Assembly: GCA_902586495.1 (NCBI GenBank)
Contig: CACIHQ010000002.1
Coordinates: 40,001-104,000 of the forward strand
Length of the DNA stretch: 64,000 bases
Reading direction: 5' to 3'
Origin: an uncultured Pelagibacteraceae bacterium
GTDB lineage: Bacteria; Pseudomonadota; Alphaproteobacteria; Pelagibacterales; Pelagibacteraceae
The notes under the pieces are model-generated. The model was not told the origin of the DNA, did not search any database, and saw only the letters and a program-made list of their open reading frames with translations. Shown here piece after piece: positions 1 through 10,670 of this stretch (positions are counted from its first letter, which is position 1; each line of letters begins with the position of its first letter). The translations under genes and the position numbers were made by a program.

Positions 1-23
1 AAAATTAGATAACTAAGTGTTTC

Positions 24-99
24 TGGTGGAGGATAGCGGGATCGAACCGCTGACCTCCTGAATGCAAATCAGGCGCTCTCCCAGCTGAGCTAATCCCCC
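24..99 (-). tRNA. tRNA-Ala (UGC)
   Basis: The reverse complement folds as a standard 76-nt tRNA with an encoded 3' CCA. The acceptor strand starts GGGGGAT and the anticodon TGC is complementary to bases 64-66. It lies in the 16S-23S spacer downstream of tRNA-Ile, the usual alphaproteobacterial rrn order, so it is released from the rRNA precursor. The 23S gene must lie to the left of the window. Confidence 0.97.
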
Positions 100-111
100 A
101 AGATATTAATT

Positions 112-188
112 TGGTGGGCCGAGAAAGACTCGAACTTTCGACCCCACCCTTATCAAGGGTGTGCTCTAACCAACTGAGCTACCGGCCC
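112..188 (-). tRNA. tRNA-Ile (GAU)
   Basis: This is a 77-nt cloverleaf with a seven-pair acceptor stem (GGGCCGG against TCGGCCC), anticodon GAT and an encoded CCA. It is the first tRNA of the 16S-23S spacer, 12 nt before tRNA-Ala in the direction of transcription. Confidence 0.97.
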
Positions 189-207
189 CCATGCAAGAGA
201 AACACTA

Positions 208-235
208 ATTTAAGAAGAGAAATGAGGACGGTCAA
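208..235 (-). repeat. 3' arm of pre-16S processing stem
   Basis: This 28-base segment just 3' of 16S is complementary to 1847-1874 in the 5' leader. It allows one interior mismatch and two G-U pairs. In the rRNA precursor the two would pair to loop out the whole 16S, the usual RNase III entry structure. The pairing is read directly from the sequence; the processing role follows from rrn operons generally. Confidence 0.8.
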
Positions 236-284
236 CATTAACCTGTTTATTATTTAGAATGAAATAAAATTTCATTCATCCTTA

Positions 285-1760
<1,476 letters not shown>

Positions 1761-1846
1761 AAAAACGGCGCACACTAGCTTCTATACAAATCCTAAGAAT
1801 TAAAATTTGTATAATTTTGAAGTGTGTACGACAAATTTTGGTAACC

Positions 1847-1874
1847 TTAACCGTCCACACTTCTCTTCTTAAAT
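1847..1874 (-). repeat. 5' arm of pre-16S processing stem
   Basis: This leader segment about 87 nt upstream of the 16S 5' end pairs with 208-235. The minus strand reads TAAGAAGAGAAGTGTGGACG, and its near-identical counterpart on the plus strand at 211-230 differs at two positions. Together they close a long stalk around the 16S precursor. Confidence 0.8.
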
Positions 1875-1967
1875 ATTTACTTTTTTAAACAGCTAATTGA
1901 GATTTTAAAAGCTCAATAAACCCAAAAAAAACATCTTTATAAGTGGTTTTTTTTGAGGAAGCTGTTG

Positions 1968-1995
1968 CTTATAGGCTAAAATTTGGGGAAATCAA
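1968..1995 (-). promoter_or_regulatory. candidate rrn promoter
   Basis: The minus strand reads TTGATT, a 16-bp spacer, then TATAAG. The -35 is at 1990-1995 and the -10 at 1968-1973, with transcription predicted to start near 1960, upstream of the processing stem. The match to a sigma-70 type site is fair only, in very AT-rich DNA, so the call is tentative. Confidence 0.35.
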
Positions 1996-2099
1996 GCATT
2001 TAACAGTAAAAAATTGAAAAAAAAGCCTTATTTTTCAAGCTTTTTTTTGATATTTTGAATATTATTTAACTGCTAATTGTACAATCAAAAAATTGCTAA

Positions 2100-3392
2100 A
2101 TGTTAAACAGATTTAAAAAAAAATTAAGTAATAATACAGAAATCATTGCTTTAGGATTATTAATAATTACAACAGTGTTATCAACAACTTATTATAATTT
2201 TAATAAGCAGAAAATCTTTAAAAGTTACAAAAATATAATTAACAATATTTATTTTAAAAAAACAGTTAATAACATATTTGAAAATCTTGAGCCAAAATTT
2301 AAGACTGTATCCCACAAAATTAATGAGGGAGAAACTTTTGATAAAATTTTAAAAGATTACAATATAAAAGAAGAAGAAATTTTGATTGTAAAAAAAAAAT
2401 TATCAAAAAAAATTAATCTCAATAAATTAAATACAAATCAAAAAATACAATTTACAATAAATCAATCTAGCAATCAGTTAAAGGAATTTATTTTTCAAAT
2501 TTCTAATGCAGAAAAGATATTGCTTACAAAAAATAGAGAGAAAAATGATTTCAATAAAGAAATTATTCTTACAAAACTTAATAAAGAAATTATATATAGA
2601 GAAAACATAATTTTAAATAGTCTTTATAACTCAGCCTCTAAAAAAAAAGTGCCAATCAATACAATTATAGAATTTGCTCGTATCTATGGTTTTGAGGTTG
2701 ATTTCCAAAGAGATATAAGAAAACGTGACAGTTTTCAAATAATGTATGAGGTATTCAAAAATGATGATAAAAAAATAATAGAGACTGGAGAAATTCTTTT
2801 TGCTAATTTAAAATTAAGTGGAAAAGATAAACCACTATATTTTTTCAACTCCAAAAATAGTAAAGGCCATTATGATAAAAATGGAAAAAGTAGTCAAAAA
2901 GCACTGATGAAAACTCCTATCAATGGGGCAAGACTATCCTCTCCATTTGGTATGAGAAAGCATCCAATTGATGGATTTAATAAGATGCATCGTGGGACTG
3001 ATTTTGCTGCACCTATGGGAACTCCGATAATGGCATCTGGTAACGGTATTGTAAAGAAAGCTGGGTGGTGTGGTGGAGGTGGAAATTGTGTAGTGATTAA
3101 ACATAACTCGACTTATCAAACAGTTTATGCACACATGTCAAAATTTGCTAGTGGAATAAGAAGTGGAGTAAGAGTAAAACAAGGTCAGACAATTGGATAT
3201 GTTGGCTCAACCGGTAAGTCAACTGGTCCACATCTCCATTACGAGGTTATTGTGAATGGAAAAAAAATAAATTCTCAAACTCTTAAACTACCATCAGGAA
3301 AAATACTTAAAGGCAAAGAAAGAAAGCTTTTTGAGACAGCTAAAATAAAATTAGATGTTTTGAAATCAGAAAAAATTATTGGATTAAATTAA
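2100..3392 (+). CDS. M23-family murein endopeptidase, membrane anchored
   Basis: This is a predicted zinc metallopeptidase that cuts peptidoglycan cross-links in the periplasm. Residues 14-32 form one N-terminal membrane segment. Residues about 48-110 resemble the LysM/OapA-like region common in these proteins. The C-terminal LytM domain carries zinc ligands H297 and D301 (HRGTD) and the HLH motif at H378-H380 within PHLHYE. At 430 residues it is typical of NlpD/MepM-like proteins. Both metal motifs are intact, so an active enzyme rather than an EnvC-like activator is expected. It diverges from the rrn operon and its 3' end overlaps the convergent DUF4167 gene by 4 nt. The exact biological substrate is not predictable. 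Confidence 0.88.
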   Translation: MLNRFKKKLSNNTEIIALGLLIITTVLSTTYYNFNKQKIFKSYKNIINNIYFKKTVNNIFENLEPKFKTVSHKINEGETFDKILKDYNIKEEEILIVKKKLSKKINLNKLNTNQKIQFTINQSSNQLKEFIFQISNAEKILLTKNREKNDFNKEIILTKLNKEIIYRENIILNSLYNSASKKKVPINTIIEFARIYGFEVDFQRDIRKRDSFQIMYEVFKNDDKKIIETGEILFANLKLSGKDKPLYFFNSKNSKGHYDKNGKSSQKALMKTPINGARLSSPFGMRKHPIDGFNKMHRGTDFAAPMGTPIMASGNGIVKKAGWCGGGGNCVVIKHNSTYQTVYAHMSKFASGIRSGVRVKQGQTIGYVGSTGKSTGPHLHYEVIVNGKKINSQTLKLPSGKILKGKERKLFETAKIKLDVLKSEKIIGLN

Positions 3393-3799
3393 CTTACTTT
3401 AGTCTCAATCTTATCATTAGCTAGGTTTTTATCTTGAGAAAAATTTCTATTATTATCATCATTTTTTGACAAACTTTGTTCAGAATCTTTAGATGATTTA
3501 TTATCTAATTGTTTTTTTTGAATTTCTCGCTCACTAAGCACCCTTGTAAAATGATCTGCATGTTGAAAGTAATTTTCTGATAAAATTTTATCACCAGTTG
3601 ATAATGCCTCTCTTGCTAAATTATTATATTTTTCAATTAACTTAGAGGCGTTATGATTATTTCTTCCAGACAACTTCCTTTGAAAAGTGTCATTATTAGG
3701 AAAATTGTTGTATTTGTTTCTGTCATTACTAACTTTAAAATTTCTATCGGTTCTTCTAAAGCTGTTTCTTCTAGTATTATTATTTCTGAAAGTTACCAT
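3389..3799 (-). CDS. DUF4167 family protein
   Basis: This 136-residue protein has a basic, asparagine- and arginine-rich N-terminus (about residues 1-45). A helical core follows, including NLAREALSTGDKILSENYFQ then HADHF, the pattern of the alphaproteobacterial DUF4167 domain. The C-terminal third is low-complexity and charged. Function is unknown; the basic N-terminus suggests RNA or nucleic-acid binding, which is an inference. It lies 4 nt downstream of prmC in the same direction, a pairing conserved in alphaproteobacteria, and is probably the last gene of the lysC-ispG-prfA-prmC operon. Confidence 0.85.
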   Translation of the reverse strand: MVTFRNNNTRRNSFRRTDRNFKVSNDRNKYNNFPNNDTFQRKLSGRNNHNASKLIEKYNNLAREALSTGDKILSENYFQHADHFTRVLSEREIQKKQLDNKSSKDSEQSLSKNDDNNRNFSQDKNLANDKIETKVS

Positions 3800-3803
3800 A
3801 ATC

Positions 3804-4646
3804 TCAATTTTTAGTGCTTATTATACACCTGTTATTTTTGGCTAAATCTTTAATAACGTCTTTAATATAATATCCATTTTTTATTAAAATTTTTTTTACT
3901 TTATCTGTTTGATCAAAAGCTATCTCGAGAATTAATATGCCACCTTTTTTTAAAAGCTTAGACGAATTATAAACGACTTTTTTTAAAATAAGCAATCCAT
4001 CTTCGCCACCATCTAATGCCGATATTGGCTCGTAATCATAAACATCTTTCTCCAAATATTTTAATTTTAATTTATTAATATATGGAGGATTAGATATTAT
4101 TAAATCATATTTGCCATAATTGAAATTGTCAACATCTGATTTGTACAGCTTAACTCTATCGTTTAAACCGAGTTTTTTGATATTCAACTTACAATTATTC
4201 AAAGTTTTCTTGCAAATATCAATCCCAGTGCCATAAAAACCTTTCCGCTCTTTTAAGATCGATAATAAAATACATCCTGAACCAACCCCAATATCTAATA
4301 TTTTCAGACTTGACTTATTTTTTGTCAATTTTAAAGATTGTTCAACAACGGTCTCTGTATCTGGCCTTGGTATTAGGACATCTTCAGTGATATCAAACTC
4401 ATATTTCCAAAACTCTTTTTTACCAATTAGATAAGCAATTGGTTTTCTTTTTGATCGTTCTTTAATTAAATTATTGAAAAGTTCAATTTGCTTAATTGAT
4501 AAATTAGTATGAAAATTCGAAATTATATCTATACGATTTTTATTAAAAACTTTTGACATTAAAATTTCACTGTCAAGCATATGAGACTTAATCCCATTTT
4601 CTTTTAATGTGTTACTCCCTTTCTTTGTAGCCTCTAAAATATTCAT
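3804..4646 (-). CDS. prmC: release factor glutamine methyltransferase PrmC (HemK)
   Basis: PrmC uses S-adenosylmethionine to methylate the glutamine of the GGQ motif in release factors 1 and 2, which raises termination efficiency. The 280-residue protein has an N-terminal helical domain (1-75), the SAM-binding motif DIGVGSG (118-124), and the catalytic NPPY at 186-189 that contacts the target glutamine. It is encoded 9 nt downstream of prfA, the gene for its substrate, a common pairing. Nothing in the sequence looks degraded. Confidence 0.95.
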   Translation of the reverse strand: MNILEATKKGSNTLKENGIKSHMLDSEILMSKVFNKNRIDIISNFHTNLSIKQIELFNNLIKERSKRKPIAYLIGKKEFWKYEFDITEDVLIPRPDTETVVEQSLKLTKNKSSLKILDIGVGSGCILLSILKERKGFYGTGIDICKKTLNNCKLNIKKLGLNDRVKLYKSDVDNFNYGKYDLIISNPPYINKLKLKYLEKDVYDYEPISALDGGEDGLLILKKVVYNSSKLLKKGGILILEIAFDQTDKVKKILIKNGYYIKDVIKDLAKNNRCIISTKN

Positions 4647-4655
4647 AAATTCTCC

Positions 4656-5726
4656 TTAAAGGTTACTCAAACTTTCTTCTTGAGCTTTAAGTGATAAAGA
4701 CTCGATCATTTCATCAAAGGCCTCTCCTTCTAAAAATTCCTCAAGTTTATGCAAAGTCAAATTGATTCTATGGTCTGTAACTCTTCCTTGAGGGAAGTTA
4801 TAAGTCCTTATTCTTTCAGACCTATCACCTGTTCCAATTTTGCTTTTTCTTTCTTTTGATCTTTCTTGATCAATTCTAGATCTCTCTAATTCGTACAATC
4901 TTGCTCTTAAAATTTTTAAGCCCTTAGCTTTATTTTTATGTTGAGATTTTTCATCTTGCTGAGAAACAGAAATTCCACTAGGTATATGTGTAATTCTTAC
5001 TGCACTATCTGTTGTATTTACAGATTGTCCTCCAGGTCCCCCGGCTCTAAAAACATCAATACGTAAATCAGACTCATTTATTTTTAAATCAACTTCTTCA
5101 GCCTCTGGCAACACAGCTACGGTAGCTGCTGAGGTATGCACTCTTCCTTGAGTTTCTGTATCAGGTACTCTCTGAACTCTATGAACTCCGCTTTCGTATT
5201 TAAGAGTGGAATAAATATTAATTCCTTTTATAGTTGCAATAACTTCTTTTAATCCTCCTGCTTCACTTTTTGAAATCGATATTATCTCTAAAAACCATTT
5301 CTTTTTATTGCTTACTTTTTCATACATTTTAAAAAGATCAGATGCAAATAAACTAGCTTCTAAACCTCCTGTACCTGCCCTTATTTCTATAATTGCATTT
5401 TTTTTGTCAGCCTCGTCCTTAGGTATCAAAAATAATTTTAGTTTCTTCTCATTTCTTTCGTGTTGAATTGATAGCTCTTTAAGTTCAATTTCAGCCATTT
5501 TTAGTAACTCTGAGTCAGAATTTTGATCCTTCAAAATTTTTTCTAGTTCATCTTTATCTTTTCTGAAAGATAAATATTTTTTTGCATCATCAACTATTTC
5601 ATTTAAATCAGAATACTCTTTTGATTTTTCTGCAAAAAATTTTTTATCCATATCTTTTGAGGACAATTCTTTCTCTAAATTAGAGTGCTTACTTATCAAA
5701 TCTTTGATGGTTTTATCAGGAATCAT
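4656..5726 (-). CDS. prfA: peptide chain release factor 1
   Basis: RF1 recognises UAA and UAG stop codons and triggers peptide release. I place the start at 5726 (Met-Ile-Pro-Asp), which gives 356 residues and a 4-nt gap after ispG. A longer frame reaching 5783 would overlap ispG and add an unconserved lysine-rich head. With this numbering the codon-reading P-D-T element is at about 188-190, in the sequence ending TQGRVHTS. The catalytic GGQ is at 232-234. The third residue group is normally PxT, so D is an acceptable variant. It lies between ispG and prmC, whose product should modify it. Confidence 0.95.
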   Translation of the reverse strand: MIPDKTIKDLISKHSNLEKELSSKDMDKKFFAEKSKEYSDLNEIVDDAKKYLSFRKDKDELEKILKDQNSDSELLKMAEIELKELSIQHERNEKKLKLFLIPKDEADKKNAIIEIRAGTGGLEASLFASDLFKMYEKVSNKKKWFLEIISISKSEAGGLKEVIATIKGINIYSTLKYESGVHRVQRVPDTETQGRVHTSAATVAVLPEAEEVDLKINESDLRIDVFRAGGPGGQSVNTTDSAVRITHIPSGISVSQQDEKSQHKNKAKGLKILRARLYELERSRIDQERSKERKSKIGTGDRSERIRTYNFPQGRVTDHRINLTLHKLEEFLEGEAFDEMIESLSLKAQEESLSNL

Positions 5727-5730
5727 TTTA

Positions 5731-6825
5731 TCAATTCTCAAGTTCAGAAGCTTTTTTTTCAACTTCAGATACGACTTTTTCAATCATATTACTTGTCAGA
5801 ACTTTTTCCGATTGTATTCCAGATAAATAAAGCATATTGCTACCTTTGTTGCCACCAGTTATACCAACATCCGTATACGCAGCTTCTCCAGGGCCATTAA
5901 CCACACAGCCAATTATAGAGAGTGTTATCGGTTTAGTAATATGTGCAAGCCTTTTTTCTAAAATTTTTACTGTTTCAATGACTTGAAAACCTTGTCTTGC
6001 ACATGATGGACAAGAAATGATTTTTACTCCTCTTTCCCTTAAATTTAGTGATTTTAGTATTTCATTTCCAATTCTGACCTCTTTGACTGGATCATCAGAT
6101 AACGATATTCTAATTGTATCCCCAATTCCCTCTAAAAGTAATGTACCCAACCCAATAGATGATTTTATGCTTCCGCTAACAAAACTTCCCGCTTCAGTTA
6201 TCCCTAAATGTAAAGGGTAATCTATTTTCTTTGAAAGTTGGCGATAAGCCATAATGGATAAGAATAAATCTGAAGATTTTACACTTACCTTTATATTATG
6301 AAAATTTTCGTCCTCTAAAATTTTTATATTTCTTAAAGCACTTTCAACTAATGCCTCAGGACAAGGTTCTCTAAATTTTTCTAAAATATCTTTTTCTAAA
6401 GAGCCAGCATTAACACCTACTCTTATAGAGCAGTTGTTTTGAGAAGCCGCTCTTACTACCTCTTTAATTCTACTTACATTTCCAATATTTCCAGGATTTA
6501 TTCTTAAACAGCTAGCTCCGTTTTCAGCAGCTTCTATTGCTCGTTTGAAATGAAAATGAATATCTGCAACTATAGGAATGTCTACATGATTTACAATCTC
6601 TTTAAGTGCTTTTGTTGATGCTTCGTCTGGACAAGAGACCCTTACAATGTCAGCACCCTCACTGTGAATATCATTTATTTGATTAATCGTAGCTTTTATA
6701 TCTGTGGTCAAAGTATTTGTCATTGACTGAACTGAAATAGGATTATTTCCACCTACTTTTACTTTACCTACATTTATTTCTCTAGTTTTTCTTCTTTTAA
6801 TATCTCTAAAAGGTCTTATGCTCAT
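5731..6825 (-). CDS. ispG: 4-hydroxy-3-methylbut-2-enyl diphosphate synthase
   Basis: IspG (GcpE) catalyses the penultimate step of the MEP isoprenoid pathway, converting methylerythritol cyclodiphosphate to HMBPP with a [4Fe-4S] cluster. The 364-residue protein has an N-terminal TIM barrel and a C-terminal ferredoxin-like domain. The cluster cysteines are visible in CPSCAR and in [10 protein letters not shown], with the conserved glutamate in the latter. It sits between lysC (2 nt upstream) and prfA in one tight operon. Its presence indicates the MEP rather than the mevalonate route. Confidence 0.95.
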   Translation of the reverse strand: MSIRPFRDIKRRKTREINVGKVKVGGNNPISVQSMTNTLTTDIKATINQINDIHSEGADIVRVSCPDEASTKALKEIVNHVDIPIVADIHFHFKRAIEAAENGASCLRINPGNIGNVSRIKEVVRAASQNNCSIRVGVNAGSLEKDILEKFREPCPEALVESALRNIKILEDENFHNIKVSVKSSDLFLSIMAYRQLSKKIDYPLHLGITEAGSFVSGSIKSSIGLGTLLLEGIGDTIRISLSDDPVKEVRIGNEILKSLNLRERGVKIISCPSCARQGFQVIETVKILEKRLAHITKPITLSIIGCVVNGPGEAAYTDVGITGGNKGSNMLYLSGIQSEKVLTSNMIEKVVSEVEKKASELEN

Positions 6826-6827
6826 TT

Positions 6828-8042
6828 TTAACTATCTAATTTAAATTCTCTATGTAAAGCAATAAGCGCTTTATTTGTATTTTTTTTATCAATCAAGACT
6901 GAAATTTTTATCTCAGATGTTGAAATTACTTGAATATTAATTTTTTTATTTGCAAGAGCCTGAAACATTCTGAATGTTACTCCTGGTGTTGTTATCATTC
7001 CAACTCCTATAATTGAAATTTTGGAAACATTTTTTTTTAATAGCAATTTTCTAAATTTTATATTTTTGTTAGACCCAATTATTTTCTTTGTTTTATTTAA
7101 ATCATAAGATTTAATAGTAAAAGTTAAATCTGTTTCTTTTCCATTTGCCGAAATATTTTGAACAACCATATCAACATTTATTAAATTTTCTGACAAAGGC
7201 TTAAAAATTTTTGCTGCAATACCTGGTTTGTCTTTAACACCAACCAAAGAAACCTTGGCATCATTTTGGGTCGATGAAATACCTGCAATAATCTTGTTAT
7301 TAATAATATTTTTTCTTTTTGTAATTAATGTGCCAGTCCCTTTTTTAAATGAAGATTTAACCTCGATATTGATTCTATTTAAACGTGCGTCTTGAATTGA
7401 AACTGGTTGCATTACTTTTGCACCAAGAGATGCCATTTCTAACATTTCTTCATAAGAAATTACTTTTATCTTTTTTGCCTTTCTTAATTTATTTGGATCA
7501 GTTGTATAGACTCCCTCAACATCAGTATAGATTATACATCTCTCAGCCTTAAAAAATTTTGCGAATGCTATCGCACTTGCATCTGACCCACCTCTACCTA
7601 TTGTGGTAATTCTATTATTTATATTAATTCCTTGAAAACCAGTAACTACAGGAATACCTCCCTTTTTAAGATAATCTAAAATTTTTTTTCTAAAGATTGA
7701 AACAATTTTCGAATTCTTGTGATCACCAATTGTAATGATTGGTATTTGCCAGGATAGCCAAGATCGAGATTTTACTCCCAAATGCGACAATCTAGCTGCA
7801 ATTAAAGAGCAAGCTACCTGTTCTCCGCTTGAAACAAGGACATCATACTCTGATGGTGAAAAGTTATTGCTTAAATCTTTAGATGTTCTTATCAATTTAT
7901 TAGTAACTCCACTCATTGCTGAAGATACCACAATAATTTTATATTTTTTTTTATGATATGAATTTATGATCTTAGCAACATTTTTTATTCTTTTTATGCT
8001 ACCTACAGAAGTTCCTCCAAATTTTAAAACTACAATTTTCAT
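6828..8042 (-). CDS. lysC: aspartate kinase
   Basis: Aspartokinase phosphorylates L-aspartate, opening the path to lysine/diaminopimelate, threonine and methionine. The 404-residue monofunctional form starts with KFGGTSVG (residues 7-14) and has an amino-acid kinase domain to about 245, including GRGGSDASA. Two C-terminal ACT domains (about 260-325 and 340-404) probably mediate feedback inhibition. It is the first gene of the leftward lysC-ispG-prfA-prmC set and diverges from ubiG with a 58-bp spacer. Its pathway continues with dapD and dapE at 57.9-59.9 kb. Confidence 0.95.
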   Translation of the reverse strand: MKIVVLKFGGTSVGSIKRIKNVAKIINSYHKKKYKIIVVSSAMSGVTNKLIRTSKDLSNNFSPSEYDVLVSSGEQVACSLIAARLSHLGVKSRSWLSWQIPIITIGDHKNSKIVSIFRKKILDYLKKGGIPVVTGFQGININNRITTIGRGGSDASAIAFAKFFKAERCIIYTDVEGVYTTDPNKLRKAKKIKVISYEEMLEMASLGAKVMQPVSIQDARLNRINIEVKSSFKKGTGTLITKRKNIINNKIIAGISSTQNDAKVSLVGVKDKPGIAAKIFKPLSENLINVDMVVQNISANGKETDLTFTIKSYDLNKTKKIIGSNKNIKFRKLLLKKNVSKISIIGVGMITTPGVTFRMFQALANKKINIQVISTSEIKISVLIDKKNTNKALIALHREFKLDS

Positions 8043-8100
8043 GAATTAATCTTTAAATTAAAATATTGATTAAATGCATCTTGAATATAAATTAACTTAA

Positions 8101-8829
8101 ATGGAAACTAACACAATAAACAAAAAAGAAATAGAAAAATTTTCTAAAATCGCTGAAGAATGGTGGGATCCGAATGGTCAATTTAAACCTTTACATAATT
8201 TTAATCCAATAAGAATTTCTTATATCAAAGAAAATATTATTAAAACTTTCGGCCTTAGGAGTGAAGACAAAATCCTATCTGGGATTAAAATTTTAGATAT
8301 TGGTTGTGGAGGTGGATTATTATCTGAGCCAATGTCAAGACTTGGAGCTGAAGTTTATGGAATTGACGCGTCAAAAAAAAATATTGAAGTTGCAAAAATT
8401 CACGCAAAAAAAAGTGGTTTAAATATTAAATATTTTTGTTCATCTCCTGAAAAATTCAAAAAAAATTTTAAATTTGACGTAATACTTAATATGGAAATTA
8501 TTGAACATGTTGAAGACGTAATTCTTTTTTTAGAATCATGCTCAAAATTGTTAAAAAAAGATGGCATTATGTTTATTGCAACCTTAAATAAAACTCTAAA
8601 ATCTTATATATTTGCGATAATTGGAGCAGAGTACATTTTAAAATGGCTTCCAATAGGAACTCATGAATGGGAAAAATTTATTAAACCAGAGGAATTAATT
8701 GAGATATCCAAAAAATTTAATTTGAATTTAAGCGATTTACAAGGAGTTAAATTTAATCTGATCAAAAACAATTGGAATTTAAGTTCAGACAAGTCAGTAA
8801 ACTATATAGCAAAATTTATCAAAAAATAA
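8101..8829 (+). CDS. ubiG: ubiquinone biosynthesis O-methyltransferase
   Basis: UbiG performs the two SAM-dependent O-methylations of the ubiquinone head group. The 242-residue protein has the family N-terminus (FSKIAEEWWDPNGQFKPLHN), the class I SAM-binding motif LDIGCGGGLLS, and the membrane-association segment near GTHEWEKFIKP. The length matches the family. It stands alone on the plus strand, divergent from lysC and convergent with the DUF1178 gene 6 nt away. Lysogenic transfer or degradation is not suggested. Confidence 0.95.
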   Translation: METNTINKKEIEKFSKIAEEWWDPNGQFKPLHNFNPIRISYIKENIIKTFGLRSEDKILSGIKILDIGCGGGLLSEPMSRLGAEVYGIDASKKNIEVAKIHAKKSGLNIKYFCSSPEKFKKNFKFDVILNMEIIEHVEDVILFLESCSKLLKKDGIMFIATLNKTLKSYIFAIIGAEYILKWLPIGTHEWEKFIKPEELIEISKKFNLNLSDLQGVKFNLIKNNWNLSSDKSVNYIAKFIKK

Positions 8830-8835
8830 TTCAAA

Positions 8836-9264
8836 TTAATTATTTTTATCTTCGATCCAGGGTATAATTTCAGTTTCAATTCCCTCATCTTTTAAATCCT
8901 TAATTTCTTCTTTTGACGCAGTTCCATATATACCTTTCGTATTTTTTTTACTTTTATAGTGGATCGACCTTGCCTCGTAGGCAAAATTGTTGCCAACATA
9001 TTTAAAGTTATTTTTAATAAATCTTTGATACTCCCTGATTTTTTCATTAATCTTTTTATATTTATTGTTTTTAATACTTACATTCTCTTTCCAATTTTTT
9101 TTTAGTAGTTTTGGTGCCATAAGTGTTTTTTCAATCGTTATTGATCCACAATTATGACAATTCAAATAATTTTTTTTTTTTAATTTTTCATATTCTTGAG
9201 AAGACGCAAACCAACTATCAAACGATAATTTACATTTTTTACATTTTAATTTGTACTTAATCAT
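8836..9264 (-). CDS. DUF1178 family zinc-ribbon protein
   Basis: This 142-residue protein opens with a zinc-ribbon pattern, C8-x2-C11 and C36-x2-C39, around the family sequence FDSWFASSQEYEKL. This is the conserved start of DUF1178, found mainly in alpha- and betaproteobacteria. The C-terminal half ends in an acidic segment with EIIPWIED. Function is unknown. It lies 39 nt downstream of argJ in the same direction and may share its transcript. Confidence 0.85.
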   Translation of the reverse strand: MIKYKLKCKKCKLSFDSWFASSQEYEKLKKKNYLNCHNCGSITIEKTLMAPKLLKKNWKENVSIKNNKYKKINEKIREYQRFIKNNFKYVGNNFAYEARSIHYKSKKNTKGIYGTASKEEIKDLKDEGIETEIIPWIEDKNN

Positions 9265-9303
9265 AAATGATATTTAATAATTCAATTATATATTTCAATA
9301 TAA

Positions 9304-10605
9304 TTAACTTCTATAATCTGAGTTAATTTCAATATATTTTTTTGTCAGATCCATTGTATAGGTAGTAAATTTTTTTGATCCAATTGAAATATTTATGTTA
9401 ATTTCTATGTTGTCGTTTTTCATGTAATTTGCAACTTCAGATTCATCATAGTTTATACTCAATTTTCCGTTATTTATAATGGATAACTCTCCAAATTTTA
9501 TAGATAATTTTTCTAAGTTTATCAAAACATTCGATTTTCCAATCGCCATAACTATCCTTCCCCAATTTGGATCTTGTCCAGCTATAGCAGTTTTCACTAA
9601 TGGTGAATTAGCCACAGAAAAACCTATCTTTTTTGCATCAGTTTCATTTTTACAATTCTCTACATTTATAGTTATAAATTTAGAGGCACCCTCTCCATCA
9701 GAAACCACCCTTTTTGCTAAATTTAATAAAACTTTTTTTAATGCTTCTTCAAAATCTCTGATTTTTTTATCATTAAAATTTTTAATTCTAGTATGTTTAA
9801 CTTTACCAGTAGAGAAAATACTTACCATGTCATTGGTGCTGGTGTCTCCATCACAACTTATTGCATTGAAAGTTGTTGAAATATTTTTCTTAAGAAGCTT
9901 TTTTAAAATTTCATTAGATATATCTGCATCTGTAAAAATATAAGCCAGAGTAGTCGCCATATTTGGCTGTATCATACCAGATCCTTTTGCAATTCCGAAA
10001 ATCTTAACGGAAGATCCACCAATTTTACAATTTTCCATTGACATTTTTGGTTGAGTGTCTGTCGTCATAATTCCCAAGGCTGCTTTCATCCAAATATACT
10101 TGTTCTGGGTATATTTAATGTTATTTACTAGAACTGATATTTTATTTCTTATTTTCTCCTCTGGAAATACTTCTCCAATAGTACCGGTGCAACCAAAAAT
10201 TATCTCCTTGGCTTTGATTTTTTTTGGATCATCCTCGTCCTCTTTCTGTTTCTCAGTCAATTCCTCAGAAATTTGATCTGCTATTTTTTCTAAACTCTTA
10301 TATCCTTGTTTACCAGTAAAACAGTTTGCATTTCTTGCATTTACCAATAGTGAATATATCTTTTTTGAATTCTGATTTAAGTTCCACTTAATATTCTCAG
10401 AAACTATTTTTGATTGGGTATAAACAGAGGCATAGTTCGCCCCTTCTCTAAAATAAAACATTACAAGGTCATCTCTGAAATCCTTATAAAGATTAGCACA
10501 TACACTAGAAATGGAAACACCGTCAATATGGTCCAAATCCTGATACTCTAACATTCTCTTATTTTTTGATTTAGATAATAAAAAATTAGGTAAATTTATG
10601 CCCAT
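9304..10605 (-). CDS. argJ: bifunctional glutamate N-acetyltransferase/amino-acid acetyltransferase
   Basis: ArgJ transfers acetyl from N-acetylornithine to glutamate, making arginine synthesis a cycle. The precursor self-cleaves between Ala and Thr. The site is visible as N-M-A-T at 215-218, giving Thr218 as the catalytic nucleophile of the beta chain. TTDTQPK (181-187) and GCTGTIGE (138-145) are further family motifs. At 433 residues it is slightly longer than the usual 400-410 because of an acidic/lysine-rich insert around 113-132. The window also holds argB, argD and argF, so much of the pathway is nearby but dispersed. Confidence 0.94.
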   Translation of the reverse strand: MGINLPNFLLSKSKNKRMLEYQDLDHIDGVSISSVCANLYKDFRDDLVMFYFREGANYASVYTQSKIVSENIKWNLNQNSKKIYSLLVNARNANCFTGKQGYKSLEKIADQISEELTEKQKEDEDDPKKIKAKEIIFGCTGTIGEVFPEEKIRNKISVLVNNIKYTQNKYIWMKAALGIMTTDTQPKMSMENCKIGGSSVKIFGIAKGSGMIQPNMATTLAYIFTDADISNEILKKLLKKNISTTFNAISCDGDTSTNDMVSIFSTGKVKHTRIKNFNDKKIRDFEEALKKVLLNLAKRVVSDGEGASKFITINVENCKNETDAKKIGFSVANSPLVKTAIAGQDPNWGRIVMAIGKSNVLINLEKLSIKFGELSIINNGKLSINYDESEVANYMKNDNIEININISIGSKKFTTYTMDLTKKYIEINSDYRS

Positions 10606-10670
10606 AGTATTTAAAATATTTATTTATTAATTATATTAAAGGATATAAGTAAATAATAAATCAAAAATTA

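Larger units (their letters stand above)
1761..2099. other. rrn leader and divergent intergenic region
   Basis: This 339-bp stretch separates 16S (leftward) from the M23 peptidase gene (rightward). It holds the 16S leader with the 5' arm of the processing stem, one candidate rrn promoter, and an A8GC/GCT8 inverted repeat at 2017-2048 that could form a weak hairpin. I see no further gene in it. Confidence 0.7.

Noticed and set aside
2017-2048. A8GC/GCT8 inverted repeat before the M23 gene as a terminator
   Set aside because: Only two G-C pairs, and it lies between divergent promoters; AT-rich repeats of this kind are expected by chance.
3389-3799. DUF4167 gene as non-coding low-complexity DNA
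   Set aside because: The asparagine-rich head looks random, but the helical core matches the family and the position after prmC is conserved.
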